From contig NZ_KE557273.1 in assembly GCF_000442255.1 (NCBI RefSeq), positions 742,721-806,720 of the forward strand: DNA of 64,000 nucleotides, in the 5' to 3' direction. Positions 42,644 to 52,239 of this stretch are shown one piece after another (the stretch's first letter is position 1; every line of letters begins with the position of its first letter). Below the pieces are notes generated by a model. The model was not told where the DNA came from, did not search any database, and saw only the letters and a list, made by a program, of their open reading frames with translations. Source of the stretch: Salipiger mucosus DSM 16094. Its GTDB lineage: Bacteria; Pseudomonadota; Alphaproteobacteria; Rhodobacterales; Rhodobacteraceae. Position numbers and translations under genes: made by a program.

Positions 42644-43707
42644 TGGCCTATGTCGCAACCCGTGGTGGCGAGCGCGCCATGGAACAGTCGCAGCGGCTCT
42701 TCCGCGCCGAAATGGGCGCGATCACGCCCGAGCGCGTGGCCGAGGTCCGCGCGGCCATGCCCTATCTCGTCGACCGCGTGATGGGCGAGGCTTCGCTCTA
42801 CGATCAGGACCTTGCCGCTTTGGCACTCGCCCAGACCGGTGGCGAGCTTTACGAGGCAATCCTGCTGCTGCGCGCCTGGCGCACCACGCAGCCGCGCCTG
42901 ACCGTGGCCGACCCCGTCACGCAGGAGGGGCTCTTCACCCATCGCCGCATCTCGGCCGCCTTCAAGGACATCCCGGGCGGGCAGGTGCTGGGCCCCACGC
43001 TGGACTACGCGCACCGCATCCTCGCGACCGAGGTTCTGAAGGGCGAGACGCATGTCCCCGCGCCGGTCGAGCCTGCGTCTCGGCCGTCGCCCGCGCGGCA
43101 GCCCTCGGTCGCCGCATGGCAGGCCGACAACGACCTGCTGACCGCGCCCGAGCCCGACACCGCCACCGGCAACGACATCCCCGATGTCACGCGCGAGCCG
43201 CTGATGTTTCCCGCCGACCGCGCCCACACGCTGCAAAGCCTCGCGCGGGCGGAAACCGGCGGCGTACTGGCGCTGGGCTATGCCGCGCAGCGCGGCTACG
43301 GCCAGGCCCACCCCACGGTGAACGAGCTGCGTCTTGCCGAGGCCGATGTCGTCGTCCGCCACCCGCGTGGCACCCGTTTCAGCGCCGGGCGCGTCAAGGT
43401 CAGCCAGGCCGAGGTCGTCTCCAAGCAGGGCGAGGCGCTGGGCCTGGGCTTTTCCGCCACGCTGGGCTGGAACGAGGTCAAGGTGATCGCCGCCGCGACG
43501 CTGGATCTCAACTCGAACGGCGCGCCCAAGGGCTCGGCCACCGAGGAGGAGTTCTTCCTCTACCACACCGAGGGCGTCGAGAGCTCGGGCTTCTGCATCC
43601 ACTTCAAGCTGCCCCACTACGTCACCTTCCAGTCCAGCCTCGACGCCATGCGCGACGCGAAGGCGAAGCGCGCGGCGCGCGCCAGGCACGCCGAGCCCGC
43701 GGAATGA
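42643..43707 (+). CDS. phnI: C-P lyase complex subunit PhnI
   Basis: 354 residues, E. coli length. Conserved parts: MAYVATRGGERAM, FKDIPGGQVLGPTLDYAHR, GYGQAHPTVNELR and CIHFKLPHYVTFQ; the last keeps both histidines of the zinc site shared with PhnJ in E. coli. The stretch that in E. coli reads GMSERKAMAMALVDRAL is here TLGWNEVKVIAAATLDLN, so the subunit has diverged in parallel with PhnJ. PhnI is the nucleosidase that starts displacement of adenine from ATP by phosphonate. Confidence 0.9.
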   Translation: MAYVATRGGERAMEQSQRLFRAEMGAITPERVAEVRAAMPYLVDRVMGEASLYDQDLAALALAQTGGELYEAILLLRAWRTTQPRLTVADPVTQEGLFTHRRISAAFKDIPGGQVLGPTLDYAHRILATEVLKGETHVPAPVEPASRPSPARQPSVAAWQADNDLLTAPEPDTATGNDIPDVTREPLMFPADRAHTLQSLARAETGGVLALGYAAQRGYGQAHPTVNELRLAEADVVVRHPRGTRFSAGRVKVSQAEVVSKQGEALGLGFSATLGWNEVKVIAAATLDLNSNGAPKGSATEEEFFLYHTEGVESSGFCIHFKLPHYVTFQSSLDAMRDAKAKRAARARHAEPAE

Positions 43708-43747
43708 GCGCCGCCCGTCCGACACTCTCCCGCCACGGAGGACCCCG

Positions 43748-44662
43748 ATGACACTCCAATCCCTCACCCGCGCCTGGGAGCCGATGAGCTACGGCTTCCT
43801 CGACGCCTCGGCCAAGCGCGAGATCCGGCGCAAGATGCTCAAGGCCATCGCCGTGCCGGGCTGCCAGGTCCCCTATGCCAGCCGCGAGGTGCCCATGGCG
43901 CGCGGCTGGGGCACCGGCGGGCTGCAGATCTCCTGCACGCTCATCAACCCGCGGACCCGGATCAAGGTCATTGACCAGGGCGCCGACGACAGCGTGAATG
44001 CCGCCTCGATCCGCAAGTTTCTCGCCCGTGTCTCGGGCGCGCCCACCACCAACGACGCGCTCGAGGCCGACCTCATCCAGTCGCGCCACCGCGTGCCCGA
44101 GGAAGTGCTGCGCGAGGACCAGGTGCTGGTCCTGCAGGTGCCCAACCCCGAGCCGCTGCGCCCTGTGCAGCCGAACATGTCCATCGCGCGCCAGATGCAC
44201 GCCGATGCCGACTACGGCCGCATGTGGCTGCAGCTCTACGAGCAGATCGTGCGCTCGGGCCGGGTGATGCAGGGAGCGAGCTACCCCTCGCTGGTGAACG
44301 GCCGCTTCGTGATGACGCCCTCGCCGATCCCGCGCTGGGACGTGCCCAAGCTGCACATGGCGAGGCACCTGACCATCCTCTCGGCCGGCCGCGAGAAGCG
44401 CCTGCACGTCGTGCCGCCCTTCACCCGCGTCGAGCCGCTGGTCTTCGACGACGTGCCCTACCGCGTCGAGGACCACGGCGGCCTCACCTGCCAGCGTTCC
44501 GGCGCGCGCGGCTACTTCATGAACGAGATCCCGCAGGACGACGGCTCGTCCATCCACGAGGTCTCGGACAGCGATCTGGGCGTCAAGACGATCCGCCGCC
44601 GCGAGGGCGAGGCGGTCGCCATCGGCGCCACCTGGTACGAGAACGGGGAGATGACCTCATGA
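43748..44662 (+). CDS. phnJ: C-P lyase catalytic subunit PhnJ, divergent form lacking Fe-S cysteines
   Basis: 304 residues, clearly PhnJ through most of its length (WGTGGLQISCTL, KVIDQGADDSVNAASIRKF, AGREKRLHVVPPFTRVEPL). In E. coli, C241, C244 and C266 hold the 4Fe-4S cluster and C272 makes the thiyl radical. Here the aligned residues are C248, S251, V272 and G278 (LTCQRSG and EVSDSDLG). The frame is intact and the flanks align, so this is a real replacement, not a frameshift. The C-terminus (VKTIRRREGEAVAIGATWY) also differs. It starts behind GGAGGACCCCG. Whether it still breaks C-P bonds is unclear. Confidence 0.88.
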   Translation: MTLQSLTRAWEPMSYGFLDASAKREIRRKMLKAIAVPGCQVPYASREVPMARGWGTGGLQISCTLINPRTRIKVIDQGADDSVNAASIRKFLARVSGAPTTNDALEADLIQSRHRVPEEVLREDQVLVLQVPNPEPLRPVQPNMSIARQMHADADYGRMWLQLYEQIVRSGRVMQGASYPSLVNGRFVMTPSPIPRWDVPKLHMARHLTILSAGREKRLHVVPPFTRVEPLVFDDVPYRVEDHGGLTCQRSGARGYFMNEIPQDDGSSIHEVSDSDLGVKTIRRREGEAVAIGATWYENGEMTS

Positions 44663-45456
44663 GCCTGACCATGGACGAACCAACGCTGGTCACCACCCGC
44701 CCGCTGCTGACCGCGCGCGACGTCTCCAAGGCCTACGGCCCCGTGCAGGCGCTGCGCGGCGTCTCGGCCACGGTCTACCCCGGCGAGGTCCTGGGCATCG
44801 TCGGCGAAAGCGGCTCGGGCAAGTCGACCTTCCTGCGCGCGCTCAACCTCGAGGAGACGCCCGATACCGGCAGCTACACGCTCGACCTGCCGGACGTGCA
44901 GGGCAACCTCTTCGATCTCGACCGCTACGCCCGGCGGATGCTCTGCGCCACGCGCATCGGCATCGTCTACCAGAACCCGCACCTCGGGCTGCTGATGTCG
45001 CATTCCTCCTCGGGCAACGTCGCCGAGCGTCTGCTGGTCGCGGGCGAACGCCGCTTCGCGGTGCTCCGCGACAAGGCGCAGCGCGCGCTCGAAGCCTCGG
45101 AGTTCCCGACCGAGCGCATGGACGCGCCGCCGGCCGAACTGTCGGGCGGGATGCAGCAGCGCGTGCAACTGGCCAAGGCCATCGCGCTGGAGCCCGCGCT
45201 GCTGCTGCTCGACGAGCCCACCACCGGGCTCGACGTCAGCGTGCAGGCGCTGGTGCTCGACACGCTCAAGCGGCTGCAGCAGGAGCGGCGCATCACCATG
45301 GTGATCGTCAGCCACGACCTCGGCGTGATCCGCACGCTCTCGGACCGCGTCATGGTGATGCGGCGCGGCGAGGTAGTGGAGCAGGGCCTGGCCGACCAGG
45401 TCTTCCAGGACCCGCAGCACGCCTACACGCAACAACTGGTGCACGCGAAACTATGA
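44659..45456 (+). CDS. phnK: C-P lyase complex ABC-type ATPase PhnK
   Basis: 265 residues. Walker A GESGSGKST, signature LSGGMQQRVQLAKA, Walker B LLLLDEPTTGLD, and a C-terminal HAYTQQLVHAKL resembling dipeptide-transporter ATPases, as usual for PhnK. It binds the PhnGHIJ core rather than a membrane channel. Overlaps phnJ and phnL by 4 bases each. Confidence 0.92.
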   Translation: MSLTMDEPTLVTTRPLLTARDVSKAYGPVQALRGVSATVYPGEVLGIVGESGSGKSTFLRALNLEETPDTGSYTLDLPDVQGNLFDLDRYARRMLCATRIGIVYQNPHLGLLMSHSSSGNVAERLLVAGERRFAVLRDKAQRALEASEFPTERMDAPPAELSGGMQQRVQLAKAIALEPALLLLDEPTTGLDVSVQALVLDTLKRLQQERRITMVIVSHDLGVIRTLSDRVMVMRRGEVVEQGLADQVFQDPQHAYTQQLVHAKL

Positions 45457-46172
45457 CCCGGATCCTCGACGTTCGTGCCCTCTCGAAGGGCTTCACCATG
45501 CACCATCTCGACACGCGGATGGCGGCCTTCTCCGACATTTCCTTCACCTTGGACGCCGGCGAGTTCCTGCTGCTCAAGGGCCGCAACGGCGCCGGCAAGT
45601 CGACGCTGCTGCGCACGCTCTACCGCAGCTACCTCGCGGCCTCGGGCGAGATCCTGTTCCATGGCCCCGAGGGCGTCATCGACCTCGCCCGCGCGGCGGA
45701 TGTCGACGTGACCTACCTTCGCCGCACCGAGATCGGCTTCGTCACCCAGTTCCTCACCGCGCGTCCCCGCGTCAGCGCCGAGGCGCTGGTGGCCGAGCCG
45801 CTGCGCCGGTCCGGCGCGCCCGCCGAGGCGGCGCTCGAGCAGGCGCGGCACTGGCTGCAGGCCTTCGGCGTCAAGCCCGAGCTCTGGGCGGCCTATCCCA
45901 CGACCTTCTCGGGCGGCGAGCAGCAGAAGGTGAACCTCGCCCGTGCGCTGATCCTGCCGCAGCGCCTGCTGCTGCTGGACGAGCCCACCGCCTCGCTCGA
46001 TGTCTCGGCGCGCGCGGCGCTGATCGACCGGCTGGCCGAGCTCAAGGCAGGCGGCACGGCGATGATCGGCGTCTTCCACCACCCCGGCGATGTGGCCACG
46101 CTGATCGACCGCGAAATCGACCTGACCCCGGATGCCGCGACACGAGAGGACCGAGACGATGTGGTTGTCTGA
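45453..46172 (+). CDS. phnL: C-P lyase complex ABC-type ATPase PhnL
   Basis: 239 residues. Walker [21 protein letters not shown], the long insert typical of PhnL (VTYLRRTEIGFVTQFL), signature FSGGEQQKVNLARALI and Walker B LLLLDEPTASLD. It partners PhnK on the C-P lyase core. Its end overlaps phnM by 14 bases. Confidence 0.93.
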   Translation: MTRILDVRALSKGFTMHHLDTRMAAFSDISFTLDAGEFLLLKGRNGAGKSTLLRTLYRSYLAASGEILFHGPEGVIDLARAADVDVTYLRRTEIGFVTQFLTARPRVSAEALVAEPLRRSGAPAEAALEQARHWLQAFGVKPELWAAYPTTFSGGEQQKVNLARALILPQRLLLLDEPTASLDVSARAALIDRLAELKAGGTAMIGVFHHPGDVATLIDREIDLTPDAATREDRDDVVV

Positions 46173-47334
46173 TGCAACGCTTGTCCTGCCCGACCGGGTG
46201 ATCGAACACGGGTCCCTGCGGATCGAGGGCGCCCGCATCGCCGAGATCGCCGAGCGTCCCGTGCCGGGCGGCGTGCCCTGCGCGGGACACACGCTTTTCC
46301 CCGGCTTCATCGACATGCACGGTGACATGATCGAGCAGGAGCTCGAACCGCGTGCCCGCGTCGATTTCCCGATGTCCGTGGCATTGGGCGCGCTCGACGC
46401 GCGCCTCGCCTCGGCCGGGGTGACCACGGCCTATGCCTCGGTCTCCTTCTCGCGCGGGGTGCGCGAGGGCGAGCGGCGCTCCTTCGAGCACACCAGCCGC
46501 GTGATCCGCGAACTCTCGGAGGCGCGCGACACGGCGCGGGTCGATCACCGAATCCACGCGCGCTTCGACATCACCTTCGACAACGCCGTGGGCGTGCTGC
46601 GCGACCTTCTGGACGAGGGCCGCGTCGATCTCGTCTCGTTGATGGATCACACGCCGGGACAGGGGCAGTATCGCAACCTCGAGGTCCACATCCGCAACAA
46701 GGCCGCGCACCACGGCATCTCGGAGACCGAGGCGCGGCAGATGGTCAGCACGGCCATCGCCACCCGCGCCCGTCCGCAGGAGGTGCTGCTCAACAACATG
46801 CAGCAGGTCGCCCGCATGTGCCGCGACCACGGCGTCGCACTGGCCAGCCACGACGACGATACCCGCGACAAGGCGCGCCTCATGGCCGACCTCGGCGCGG
46901 TGATCGCCGAGTTTCCCGTCACCATGGAGGCCGCCGAGACCGCCGTCGCGAAGGGTCTCATGACCGCGATGGGTGCGCCCAACGCCATGCGCGGGCAGAG
47001 CTATTCCGGCAACCTCTCGGCGCGCGAGGCCCATGCCCGCGGGCTGCTGTCGATCCTTGCCGCCGACTATCACCCGGCCGCCATCCTGCCCGCGATCCGG
47101 GCGCTGGCGGGGGCCGATCCGCAGGGCCTCGCAGGGGCGGCACGGCTGGCGACGGCGAACCCGGCGCGGGCGCTCGGCCTGCGCGACCGGGGCGAGATCG
47201 GGGCGGGCAAGCTGGCCGACCTGGTGGTCGCGGACAGCGCCGACCGCGTGGTTCTGACACTCCGCGCGGGCGAGGTCGTCCATTCCAGCGGCACCCTGCC
47301 GCGCGTGGCCGAGGGGCTGCGCACCGTCGCCTGA
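46159..47334 (+). CDS. phnM: Ribose 1-methylphosphonate 5-triphosphate diphosphatase
   Basis: 391 residues, amidohydrolase fold. Metal-site marks: PGFIDMHGDMIEQELEPR, LMDHTPGQGQYR, LASHDDDT and a closing PARALGLRDRGEIGAGKLAD. It removes pyrophosphate from the triphosphate intermediate before C-P cleavage. Last gene of the phnF-M operon; 102 bases separate it from phnC, filled by a second Pho box and operator. Confidence 0.93.
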   Translation: MWLSDATLVLPDRVIEHGSLRIEGARIAEIAERPVPGGVPCAGHTLFPGFIDMHGDMIEQELEPRARVDFPMSVALGALDARLASAGVTTAYASVSFSRGVREGERRSFEHTSRVIRELSEARDTARVDHRIHARFDITFDNAVGVLRDLLDEGRVDLVSLMDHTPGQGQYRNLEVHIRNKAAHHGISETEARQMVSTAIATRARPQEVLLNNMQQVARMCRDHGVALASHDDDTRDKARLMADLGAVIAEFPVTMEAAETAVAKGLMTAMGAPNAMRGQSYSGNLSAREAHARGLLSILAADYHPAAILPAIRALAGADPQGLAGAARLATANPARALGLRDRGEIGAGKLADLVVADSADRVVLTLRAGEVVHSSGTLPRVAEGLRTVA

Positions 47335-47348
47335 GCGACGTCAAGGAA

Positions 47349-47377
47349 GTGTCACGCAGCGGTCAGCGCGCTGTCAT
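47349..47377 (+). promoter_or_regulatory. Pho box upstream of phnC
   Basis: Units GTGTCAC (47349-47355), CGGTCAG (47360-47366) and CTGTCAT (47371-47377), again at 11-base period. TAGGAC at 47388-47393 lies 10 bases after the last unit, the same spacing as before phnF. Confidence 0.65.
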
Positions 47378-47404
47378 CGAGCCCGGCTAGGACAGGCGAA
47401 GAAC

Positions 47405-47420
47405 ATTCATTCGGATGAAT
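47405..47420. promoter_or_regulatory. Probable PhnF operator 2
   Basis: Identical 16-bp palindrome to the one at phnF. It lies just after the proposed -10 and 16 bases before the phnC ATG, a repressor position. Confidence 0.75.
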
Positions 47421-47436
47421 CGCCGGGAGCCGAGAC

Positions 47437-48252
47437 ATGACAGGGAACCTCACCCTCACCGACGTCACCCGCCACTTCGGTGACACGACCGCCGTCGACC
47501 GCGCGTCGCTTTCCATCGCGCCGGGTCAGTTCGTCGGCGTGATCGGCCGCTCCGGCGCCGGCAAGTCGACGCTGCTGCGCCTCGTCAATCGCCTCGTCGA
47601 CCCCAGTTCGGGGTCGATTTCGTTCGACGGGGTCGAGGTGACGGCCCTGCGCGGCCGCGCCCTGCGCGCCTGGCGGCGCGACTGCGCGATGATCTTCCAG
47701 CAGTTCAACCTCGTGGACCGGCTCGACGTGCTCACCAACGTGCTGGTGGGCCGCCTGTCCGAGCACGGCTTCCTCGGCTCCATGGCCATGCGCTTCAGCG
47801 ACGAGGAACGCGCCATGGCGATCCGCGCGCTCGACCGGCTCGACCTCGTGCCGCAGGCGCTGCAGCGGGCGGGCACGCTCTCGGGCGGGCAGCAGCAGCG
47901 CGTCGCCATCGCGCGGGCGCTGGTCCAGAACCCCAAGATCATGCTGGCCGACGAGCCGATCGCCAGCCTCGACCCGGCCAACGCCACCCGCGTCATGGAC
48001 GGGCTGCGCCACATCAACCGCGAGGACGGGCTGACCGTGCTCGTGAACCTGCACACGCTGGATACCGCGCGCGCCTACTGCGACCGCATCGTCGCCATGC
48101 GCGCCGGCCGCGTGATGTTCGACGGCACCGCCGCCCAGCTCACCGACGACGTCGTCCGCGACATCTACGGGCTCGAGGGGCTGGCCGAGTTCGACGAGGC
48201 CGTCACCTCGACCGCGGCCCGGGCCACCGGCCGCGTGGCCATCCCGGCCTGA
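47437..48252 (+). CDS. phnC: Phosphonate ABC transporter ATP-binding protein
   Basis: 271 residues. Walker [13 protein letters not shown], signature [15 protein letters not shown], Walker [14 protein letters not shown], plus the PhnC-typical [18 protein letters not shown] and [17 protein letters not shown]. It energises import through PhnE1-PhnE2. Confidence 0.93.
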   Translation: MTGNLTLTDVTRHFGDTTAVDRASLSIAPGQFVGVIGRSGAGKSTLLRLVNRLVDPSSGSISFDGVEVTALRGRALRAWRRDCAMIFQQFNLVDRLDVLTNVLVGRLSEHGFLGSMAMRFSDEERAMAIRALDRLDLVPQALQRAGTLSGGQQQRVAIARALVQNPKIMLADEPIASLDPANATRVMDGLRHINREDGLTVLVNLHTLDTARAYCDRIVAMRAGRVMFDGTAAQLTDDVVRDIYGLEGLAEFDEAVTSTAARATGRVAIPA

Positions 48253-48293
48253 TCCGACCGACACCGCAAACGCACAACACGGGAGACCTCCAC

Positions 48294-49214
48294 ATGCGTT
48301 TCATCACCGCCACCGCACTCGCCGCCCTGCTCGCCGCTCCGGCGCTCGCCGAGGGCTGGAAGGACGACTACCAGGTGCTCAAGTTCGGCATCCTCTCGGG
48401 CGAGAACGAGAAGGACCGCCTGATGCGCAACGAGCCGCTGCGCGCCTACCTCGAGAAGGAACTCGGCGTCGAGGTCGAGATCTTCACCGCCGGCAACTAC
48501 GATGGCGTGATCCAGGCCATCGCCGCCAACCAGATCGAGGTCGCGCGCTTCGGCTCCTCCTCCTACGCGGCCGTCTATACCGCCACCGACGGCGGCGTCG
48601 TGCCCACGCTGACGACCAAGGCCCAGAACGGCAACACCGGCTACTACTCGGTCGTCGTGACCCGCTGCGACAGCGGAATCGAGAGCCTCGCCGACGCCAA
48701 GGGCAAGGTCCACGCCTTCGCCGACCCGGACAGCACCTCGGGCTATGCCGTGCCCTATTTCAACATGGTCAACCGCGAAGGCTTCACGCCGGAAGAGCAT
48801 TTCAGCACCGTGACCTTCTCGGGCAGCCACGAGGCCGGCGTCTCGGGCGTGGTCAACGGCACCTTCGACACCGCCTCGACCTACCAGGACAACGACGCCG
48901 ATGGCATCTACCAGCGCATGGAGCGCAAGGGGATGATCGAGGAAGGCGTGGTCTGCAAGATCTGGGAAAGCCCCGAGATCACCTCCGGCCCCTGGACCTT
49001 CCGCACGAACCTGCCCGAGCAGCTGATCGAGGACGTGACCGCCGCCATCGAGTCCTTCCCCGAGGCGGACCCCGAGGGCTACAAGCTCTACTCGTCGTGG
49101 TCGGCCGACAACCCGAACCCCGACGCCGGCTTCACCCGCGTCGACCACGAGCGCTACCAGTGGATCGTCGACATGCGCGACTGGATCAAGAACCAGCGCC
49201 GCTCGGGCTCCTGA
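48294..49214 (+). CDS. phnD: Phosphonate-binding periplasmic protein
   Basis: 306 residues with a signal peptide ending APALAEGW. Binding-site stretches: FGILSGENEKDRLMRNEPL, ARFGSSSYA and DPDSTSGYAVPYF (the STSGY anion loop). It is the high-affinity receptor for the phnCDE1E2 transporter. Confidence 0.93.
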   Translation: MRFITATALAALLAAPALAEGWKDDYQVLKFGILSGENEKDRLMRNEPLRAYLEKELGVEVEIFTAGNYDGVIQAIAANQIEVARFGSSSYAAVYTATDGGVVPTLTTKAQNGNTGYYSVVVTRCDSGIESLADAKGKVHAFADPDSTSGYAVPYFNMVNREGFTPEEHFSTVTFSGSHEAGVSGVVNGTFDTASTYQDNDADGIYQRMERKGMIEEGVVCKIWESPEITSGPWTFRTNLPEQLIEDVTAAIESFPEADPEGYKLYSSWSADNPNPDAGFTRVDHERYQWIVDMRDWIKNQRRSGS

Positions 49215-49235
49215 GCCCCGACCTTCGACACGATC

Positions 49236-49259
49236 ATGGCGGGCGATGACGCCCGCCAT
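49236..49259 (+). terminator. Intercistronic hairpin between phnD and phnE1
   Basis: A perfect 10-bp stem (49236-49245 and 49250-49259) around ATGA, 22 bases after the phnD stop. There is no T-run, so mRNA stabilisation of the phnD end is more likely than full termination. Confidence 0.55.
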
Positions 49260-49279
49260 CCACGCACGGGACCATCACG

Positions 49280-50224
49280 ATGACAGCGACCGATCATTTC
49301 GCGGGCGATGCCGCCGCGGGATCCGGCGACCGGATCGACCGCTTCGAGGCCGACTTCGCCGACCGACGACGCCGCGCCCGCCTTGGCTGGCTGATCGGCT
49401 CGGCGGTCTTTCTCGTGATCTTCGCGCTGACCTCCTGGATCGGCGACTTCTTCAAGATCACCCAGGTCACCATGCCCGACGGCGGGCGCGAGTGGCGCTG
49501 GATCATCCCGGCCGGCCTGCCGCGGCTGGGCGAATACATCGAGCAGACGCTGCCCGCGCTGAGCTGGGACACGCTGGGCGCCGACCTCGGCAACTGGTTC
49601 TGGCGCTGGAGGATCTGGCTCGAGCTGCTTTTCGAGACCATCCTGATCGCCTACTGCGCGACCGTGCTGGGCGTCATCGGCGGCTTCCTGCTGTCGTTCC
49701 CCGCCGCGCGCAACCTCGCGCCGAACGAATGGATCCGCTGGATCACCCGTCGCTACCTCGAGATCGCGCGCACCGTGCCGGAACTGGTCTGGGCGCTGAT
49801 CTTCGTCTTCTGCTTCTCGGTCGGCCCGCTCGCCGGGGTGCTGGCCATCGGCATGCACGCCACCGGCGCGCTGGGCAAGCTCTACTCCGAGGTCAACGAG
49901 AACATCGACATGCGCCCCCTCGAGGGCGTCAAGGCCGCCGGCGGCACCTGGTTCGACCAGATCCGCTACGGCGCCGTGCCGCAGGTGCTGCCCAACATCA
50001 TCAGCTACACGCTGCTGCGCTTCGAGATCAACGTGCGCGCCTCCTCGATCATCGGCTACGTCGGCGCCGGCGGGCTGGGGCAGGAGTTCCGCACCGCCAT
50101 GAGCTTCCAGGAATACACCGACCTTTCGGCGCTCTTCATCATCATCTTCGTGACCGTCATGGTCATCGACTACGGATCGGAAAAGCTGCGCCACCGCGTC
50201 ATCGGCATGGAGACCCGCACATGA
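49280..50224 (+). CDS. phnE1: Phosphonate ABC transporter permease 1
   Basis: 314 residues with about six hydrophobic segments and the coupling loop [20 protein letters not shown] followed by [13 protein letters not shown] 30-residue acidic N-terminal tail precedes the first segment. It overlaps the second permease gene by 4 bases. Confidence 0.92.
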   Translation: MTATDHFAGDAAAGSGDRIDRFEADFADRRRRARLGWLIGSAVFLVIFALTSWIGDFFKITQVTMPDGGREWRWIIPAGLPRLGEYIEQTLPALSWDTLGADLGNWFWRWRIWLELLFETILIAYCATVLGVIGGFLLSFPAARNLAPNEWIRWITRRYLEIARTVPELVWALIFVFCFSVGPLAGVLAIGMHATGALGKLYSEVNENIDMRPLEGVKAAGGTWFDQIRYGAVPQVLPNIISYTLLRFEINVRASSIIGYVGAGGLGQEFRTAMSFQEYTDLSALFIIIFVTVMVIDYGSEKLRHRVIGMETRT

Positions 50225-51078
50225 CCCTCTCGCCGCAACAGGTCGCCGAAGCGCGCGCCCGCGTGCCGCTGGCCTTCCGCGCGCCGCTGTCGCAGCGCCT
50301 GCAACGCGCCGCCACCTGGGCGCTGCTGATCGGGCTCATCCTCTGGTGCCTCTACGACTTCGACGTGACGCCCGCGCGCATCTGGACCGGGCTGGGCCGC
50401 CTCGGCACCGTGGCAAGTTTCATGTTCCCGCCGCACGTCTGGACCACCTGGGAGGCCTTCGCGCCGATCCTCGAAGGGCTGGGCGAGACGCTGGCCATCG
50501 CCTTCCTCGGCACGCTGCTGGGGGCCGTCGTGGCCTTTCCGCTGTCGTTCCTCGGCGCCAAGAACATCAACCGGCTGAACGTTCTGCGCCTCGGCGTGCG
50601 CCGCGGCTACGACGTGATCCGCGCCTTCGAGACGCTGATCCTCGCGCTGATCTTCATCCGCGCCTTCGGGCTGGGCCCGCTGCCCGGCATCCTCGCCATC
50701 GCGGTGAGCGAGATCGGCACCTTCGCCAAGCTCTTTTCCGAGGCCATCGAGAACACCTCGACCAGGCAGGTCGAGGGCGTGCGCGCGGCGGGCGGCTCGC
50801 GGCTGCAGCAGATCCGCTTCGGGGTCGCGCCGCAGGTCAACCCGGTGATCCTGTCTATCCTGCTCTACAACTTCGAATCCAACGTCCGCTCGGGCACCAT
50901 CCTCGGGATCGTCGGCGCGGGCGGCATCGGCTTCCTGCTCTCGGATCGCATCGCCGCCTACAAGTGGGACGAGGCCTGGTCGATCATCTTCCTCATCATC
51001 GCGATGGTCTACGTCATCGACTGGCTCTCGGGCATCGTCCGCGCGCGGCTCATCGGCAAGCAGGAGCTGGCGAAATGA
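50221..51078 (+). CDS. phnE2: Phosphonate ABC transporter permease 2
   Basis: 285 residues. The coupling loop reads [19 protein letters not shown], closely paralleling PhnE1, so the two form a heterodimeric channel. TIRF-like end: IIGKQ-type residues [10 protein letters not shown]. Overlaps the acetyltransferase gene by 4 bases. Confidence 0.92.
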   Translation: MTLSPQQVAEARARVPLAFRAPLSQRLQRAATWALLIGLILWCLYDFDVTPARIWTGLGRLGTVASFMFPPHVWTTWEAFAPILEGLGETLAIAFLGTLLGAVVAFPLSFLGAKNINRLNVLRLGVRRGYDVIRAFETLILALIFIRAFGLGPLPGILAIAVSEIGTFAKLFSEAIENTSTRQVEGVRAAGGSRLQQIRFGVAPQVNPVILSILLYNFESNVRSGTILGIVGAGGIGFLLSDRIAAYKWDEAWSIIFLIIAMVYVIDWLSGIVRARLIGKQELAK

Positions 51079-51704
51079 GCGGCGCCGGATCGAAACAGCA
51101 GCTCTCCGAGACCCCGACGATCCACCCCGAGGCACGGGTCGAGGACTGCGAACTGGGCGCCTGGACCGAGGTCGGCAAGGGCACGATGATGCGCGCCTCG
51201 GCGATGGGGGATTATTCCTACATCACGCAGCACTGCCACGTCGTCTGGACGACCATCGGCAAGTTCTGCTCCATCGCCAACGCGACCCGCATCAACCCGG
51301 GCAACCACCCGACCTGGCGCGCGGTGCAGCATCACTCGGTCTATCGCGCCGAGGCCTACGGGCTGGGCGAGGACGACCGGGATTTCTTCGAGTGGCGCAA
51401 GGCCGACTGGGTGACCATCGGCCACGACGTCTGGATCGGGCACGGGGTCACGGTGACCGCCGGCGTCACCATCGGCACCGGCGCCGTGGTCGGCGCGGGC
51501 GCGGTGGTGACACGCGACGTCGCGCCCTATACGGTGGTCGGCGGCGTGCCGGCCCGTCCCATCAGGCGCCGTTTCTCCGAGGCCCAGGCCGAGGCCCTGC
51601 AGGAAATTGCTGTCTGGGACTGGCCGCGCGAAACCTACAAGGCGGCTCTGCCAGACATCCGGGCGCTCGACATCGATGCCTTCATTGAAAAATACCGAGG
51701 CTGA
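51075..51704 (+). CDS. Hexapeptide-repeat acetyltransferase of phosphonate operons
   Basis: 209 residues forming a left-handed beta-helix (repeats such as [20 protein letters not shown] and [14 protein letters not shown]), ending in a [17 protein letters not shown] trimer segment. Proteins of this chloramphenicol-acetyltransferase-like group recur in phn operons of alphaproteobacteria and may acetylate aminoalkylphosphonates, a role like PhnO. Substrate not shown. Confidence 0.85.
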   Translation: MSGAGSKQQLSETPTIHPEARVEDCELGAWTEVGKGTMMRASAMGDYSYITQHCHVVWTTIGKFCSIANATRINPGNHPTWRAVQHHSVYRAEAYGLGEDDRDFFEWRKADWVTIGHDVWIGHGVTVTAGVTIGTGAVVGAGAVVTRDVAPYTVVGGVPARPIRRRFSEAQAEALQEIAVWDWPRETYKAALPDIRALDIDAFIEKYRG

Positions 51705-52239
51705 GGCGCCCCCGGCGCGACGGCCCCGAAAGATCCTCGACGGCGGTTTCCTCGTCCTGCTGGGATTCACCCTGGCGGGCGGGATCGCCGTATTCCTGAC
51801 CCGGGGCGGGGGCCGCGTGGCCGACATCGCGGCCGAGACGCTGGGCTTCGTCGCCGTGCTCTCGCCCAAGATCGCGGCCGGCATCTTCATCGCCGCGACC
51901 CTGCCGATGTGCCTGCCGCGCGAGAAGGTCGGTCGTCTCGTCGGGCGCGAGAGCGGCTGGCGCGGGCTTGCCGTCGCCACGGCCTGCGGCGCGGCGCTGC
52001 CGGGCGGGCCGATGATGACCTTTCCGCTCGCGGCGGGGCTCGGGACCGCTGGCGCCGATATGGGCGCCGTGGTGGCCTTCATCTCGGGCTGGAGCCTGCT
52101 GGGTCTCAACCGGACGCTGATCTGGGAGTTCTCCTTCCTCCCGGCCGACCTGGTCTGGACGCGCTACCTGCTCAGCCTGCCGGCCCCGCTGCTGCTGGGC
52201 CTCACGGCGCGAGCCATGATGAAGCGGCGCATGGCATGA
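51676..52239 (+). CDS. Half-size permease (DUF318-like), first of a pair
   Basis: 187 residues, about five hydrophobic segments. It starts inside the acetyltransferase gene (ATG at 51676; a TTG at 51685 is also possible). The second half has the pattern [18 protein letters not shown], then [20 protein letters not shown] and [11 protein letters not shown]. Predicted permeases of this type are usually one protein of 300 or more residues with two such halves. Its partner follows at once. It probably exports or imports a small anion linked to phosphonate breakdown; the function is unknown. Confidence 0.6.
   Translation: MPSLKNTEAEAPPARRPRKILDGGFLVLLGFTLAGGIAVFLTRGGGRVADIAAETLGFVAVLSPKIAAGIFIAATLPMCLPREKVGRLVGRESGWRGLAVATACGAALPGGPMMTFPLAAGLGTAGADMGAVVAFISGWSLLGLNRTLIWEFSFLPADLVWTRYLLSLPAPLLLGLTARAMMKRRMA

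Noticed and set aside
44450-44662. Possible frameshift as the cause of the missing PhnJ cysteines
   Set aside because: Other frames give no CxxC or CSDTDYC block, while the in-frame sequence aligns with the canonical region (SDSD against SDTD), so the change is real.
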